From positions 1 through 15,664 of the forward strand of contig DGVK01000160.1 in the NCBI GenBank assembly GCA_002395905.1: 15,664 nt of DNA, written 5' to 3'. The notes below the pieces were generated by a model. It did not search any database. It saw only the letters and a list, made by a program, of their open reading frames with translations, and was not told where the DNA came from. Below are positions 15,462 to 15,664 of this stretch, piece after piece. Each line of letters starts with the position of its first letter. Within the stretch, counting starts at the first letter, position 1. The translations under genes and the position numbers were made by a program. This DNA comes from Verrucomicrobia bacterium UBA4286 (GTDB taxonomy: Bacteria > Verrucomicrobiota > Kiritimatiellia > RFP12 > UBA1067).

Positions 15462-15610
15462 AATTCCGCCGCGTTATGCAGAGGCGCTGCGGCCTGGGGT
15501 GCGCAAAAATTTCCATCCATGATGCGCCATCGAGAGGGCCGCGATTGCCGGGAGGCCTGCGCTTTCCCGAACAGCAGGGCCGATGCCGCCATCATTCCAT
15601 CGCTTTCGCA

Positions 15611-15616
15611 ATTATA
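15611..15616 (-). promoter_or_regulatory. Possible second, upstream -10 box
   Basis: TATAAT occurs on the minus strand at 15616-15611, about 160 bases upstream of the main transporter -10. It has no TGN extension, and its -35 region is the G/C palindrome at 15626-15635. It could start a longer leader for the transporter operon. The ATG ten bases downstream gives only Met-Glu-stop. Support is weak. Confidence 0.25.
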
Positions 15617-15625
15617 GTGATTTTG

Positions 15626-15659
15626 CCCCCGGGGGGCGGGATCGAAATACCCCCGGGGG
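15626..15659. repeat. Two CCCCCGGGGG palindromes 24 bases apart
   Basis: The same ten-base palindrome occurs at 15626-15635 and 15650-15659, centres 24 bases apart, with an A/T-containing spacer (GATCGAAATA). The remaining 15462-15625 stretch upstream of the transporter promoter shows no gene I can support. The palindromes could be a paired operator, part of a terminator of a gene beyond the edge, or low-complexity sequence at a contig end. Confidence 0.5.
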
Positions 15660-15664
15660 TTGAA

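Noticed and set aside
15227..15595. A 122-codon minus-strand open frame starting upstream of the transporter and overlapping its first 200 bases
   Set aside because: It overlaps the well-supported transporter start out of frame, has no family resemblance and lacks a ribosome-binding site. The frame is open only because the sequence is G/C-rich.

Overview
The window is about 15.7 kb of a gene-dense, high-G+C bacterial chromosome. Ten of its eleven genes lie on the minus strand, and the gaps between them are short. I see no rRNA, tRNA, CRISPR array, transposase, phage gene or recognisable defence system. The content is metabolic and housekeeping. The host is probably a Gram-negative anaerobe or facultative gut/sediment bacterium. 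The GyrA/ParC-type topoisomerase (HPHGDASIGD motif), the fused MetX-MetW, the FKP-type fucose salvage enzyme and the secreted GH78 glycosidase would fit the Verrucomicrobiota/Kiritimatiellota-Bacteroidota sphere. That placement is a weak inference and I cannot name a genus.

Layout, left to right. (a) 1-1981, minus: the N-terminal 660 residues of one long flavoprotein. It joins a GlpA/DAO-type FAD oxidoreductase, a BFD-like [2Fe-2S] domain and a second FAD/NAD(P) oxidoreductase in a single frame. It runs off the left edge, and the first ~390 bases have clearly lower G+C than the rest. (b) 2062-7087, minus: a probable operon argF (ornithine carbamoyltransferase) -> metXW (homoserine acyltransferase fused to MetW) -> a topoisomerase IV subunit A homologue. 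(c) 7180-7668, plus: a YbaK-type misacyl-tRNA deacylase, transcribed divergently from argF. (d) 7700-10739, minus: a SorE-like zinc dehydrogenase followed by an exported GH78-type alpha-L-rhamnosidase. (e) 10842-15429, minus: a tightly packed run of an OPA-family organophosphate:phosphate antiporter -> a compact bifunctional fucokinase/fucose-1-phosphate guanylyltransferase -> aroQ -> an FmdB-type zinc ribbon -> tadA. (f) 15439-15664: a non-coding leader with promoter-like boxes and two CCCCCGGGGG palindromes at the contig edge.

How the genes fit together: (d) and (e) suggest deoxy-sugar handling, with rhamnoside hydrolysis outside the cytoplasm, a polyol/keto-sugar(-phosphate) dehydrogenase, a sugar-phosphate type transporter and conversion of L-fucose to GDP-L-fucose. 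The housekeeping genes aroQ, fmdB and tadA appear to be co-transcribed with the fucose gene. Block (b) is amino-acid biosynthesis (Arg, Met) plus chromosome topology.

Promoters share a readable signature: an extended -10 (TGN followed by TATAAT or TACAAT), usually with a weak or absent -35. Two of them sit so close to the start codon that the mRNAs should be essentially leaderless. The most noteworthy items are the three gene fusions or compactions (GlpA-BFD-oxidoreductase, MetX-MetW, short FKP) and the composition break inside the first gene. I did not find a convincing new multi-gene system.
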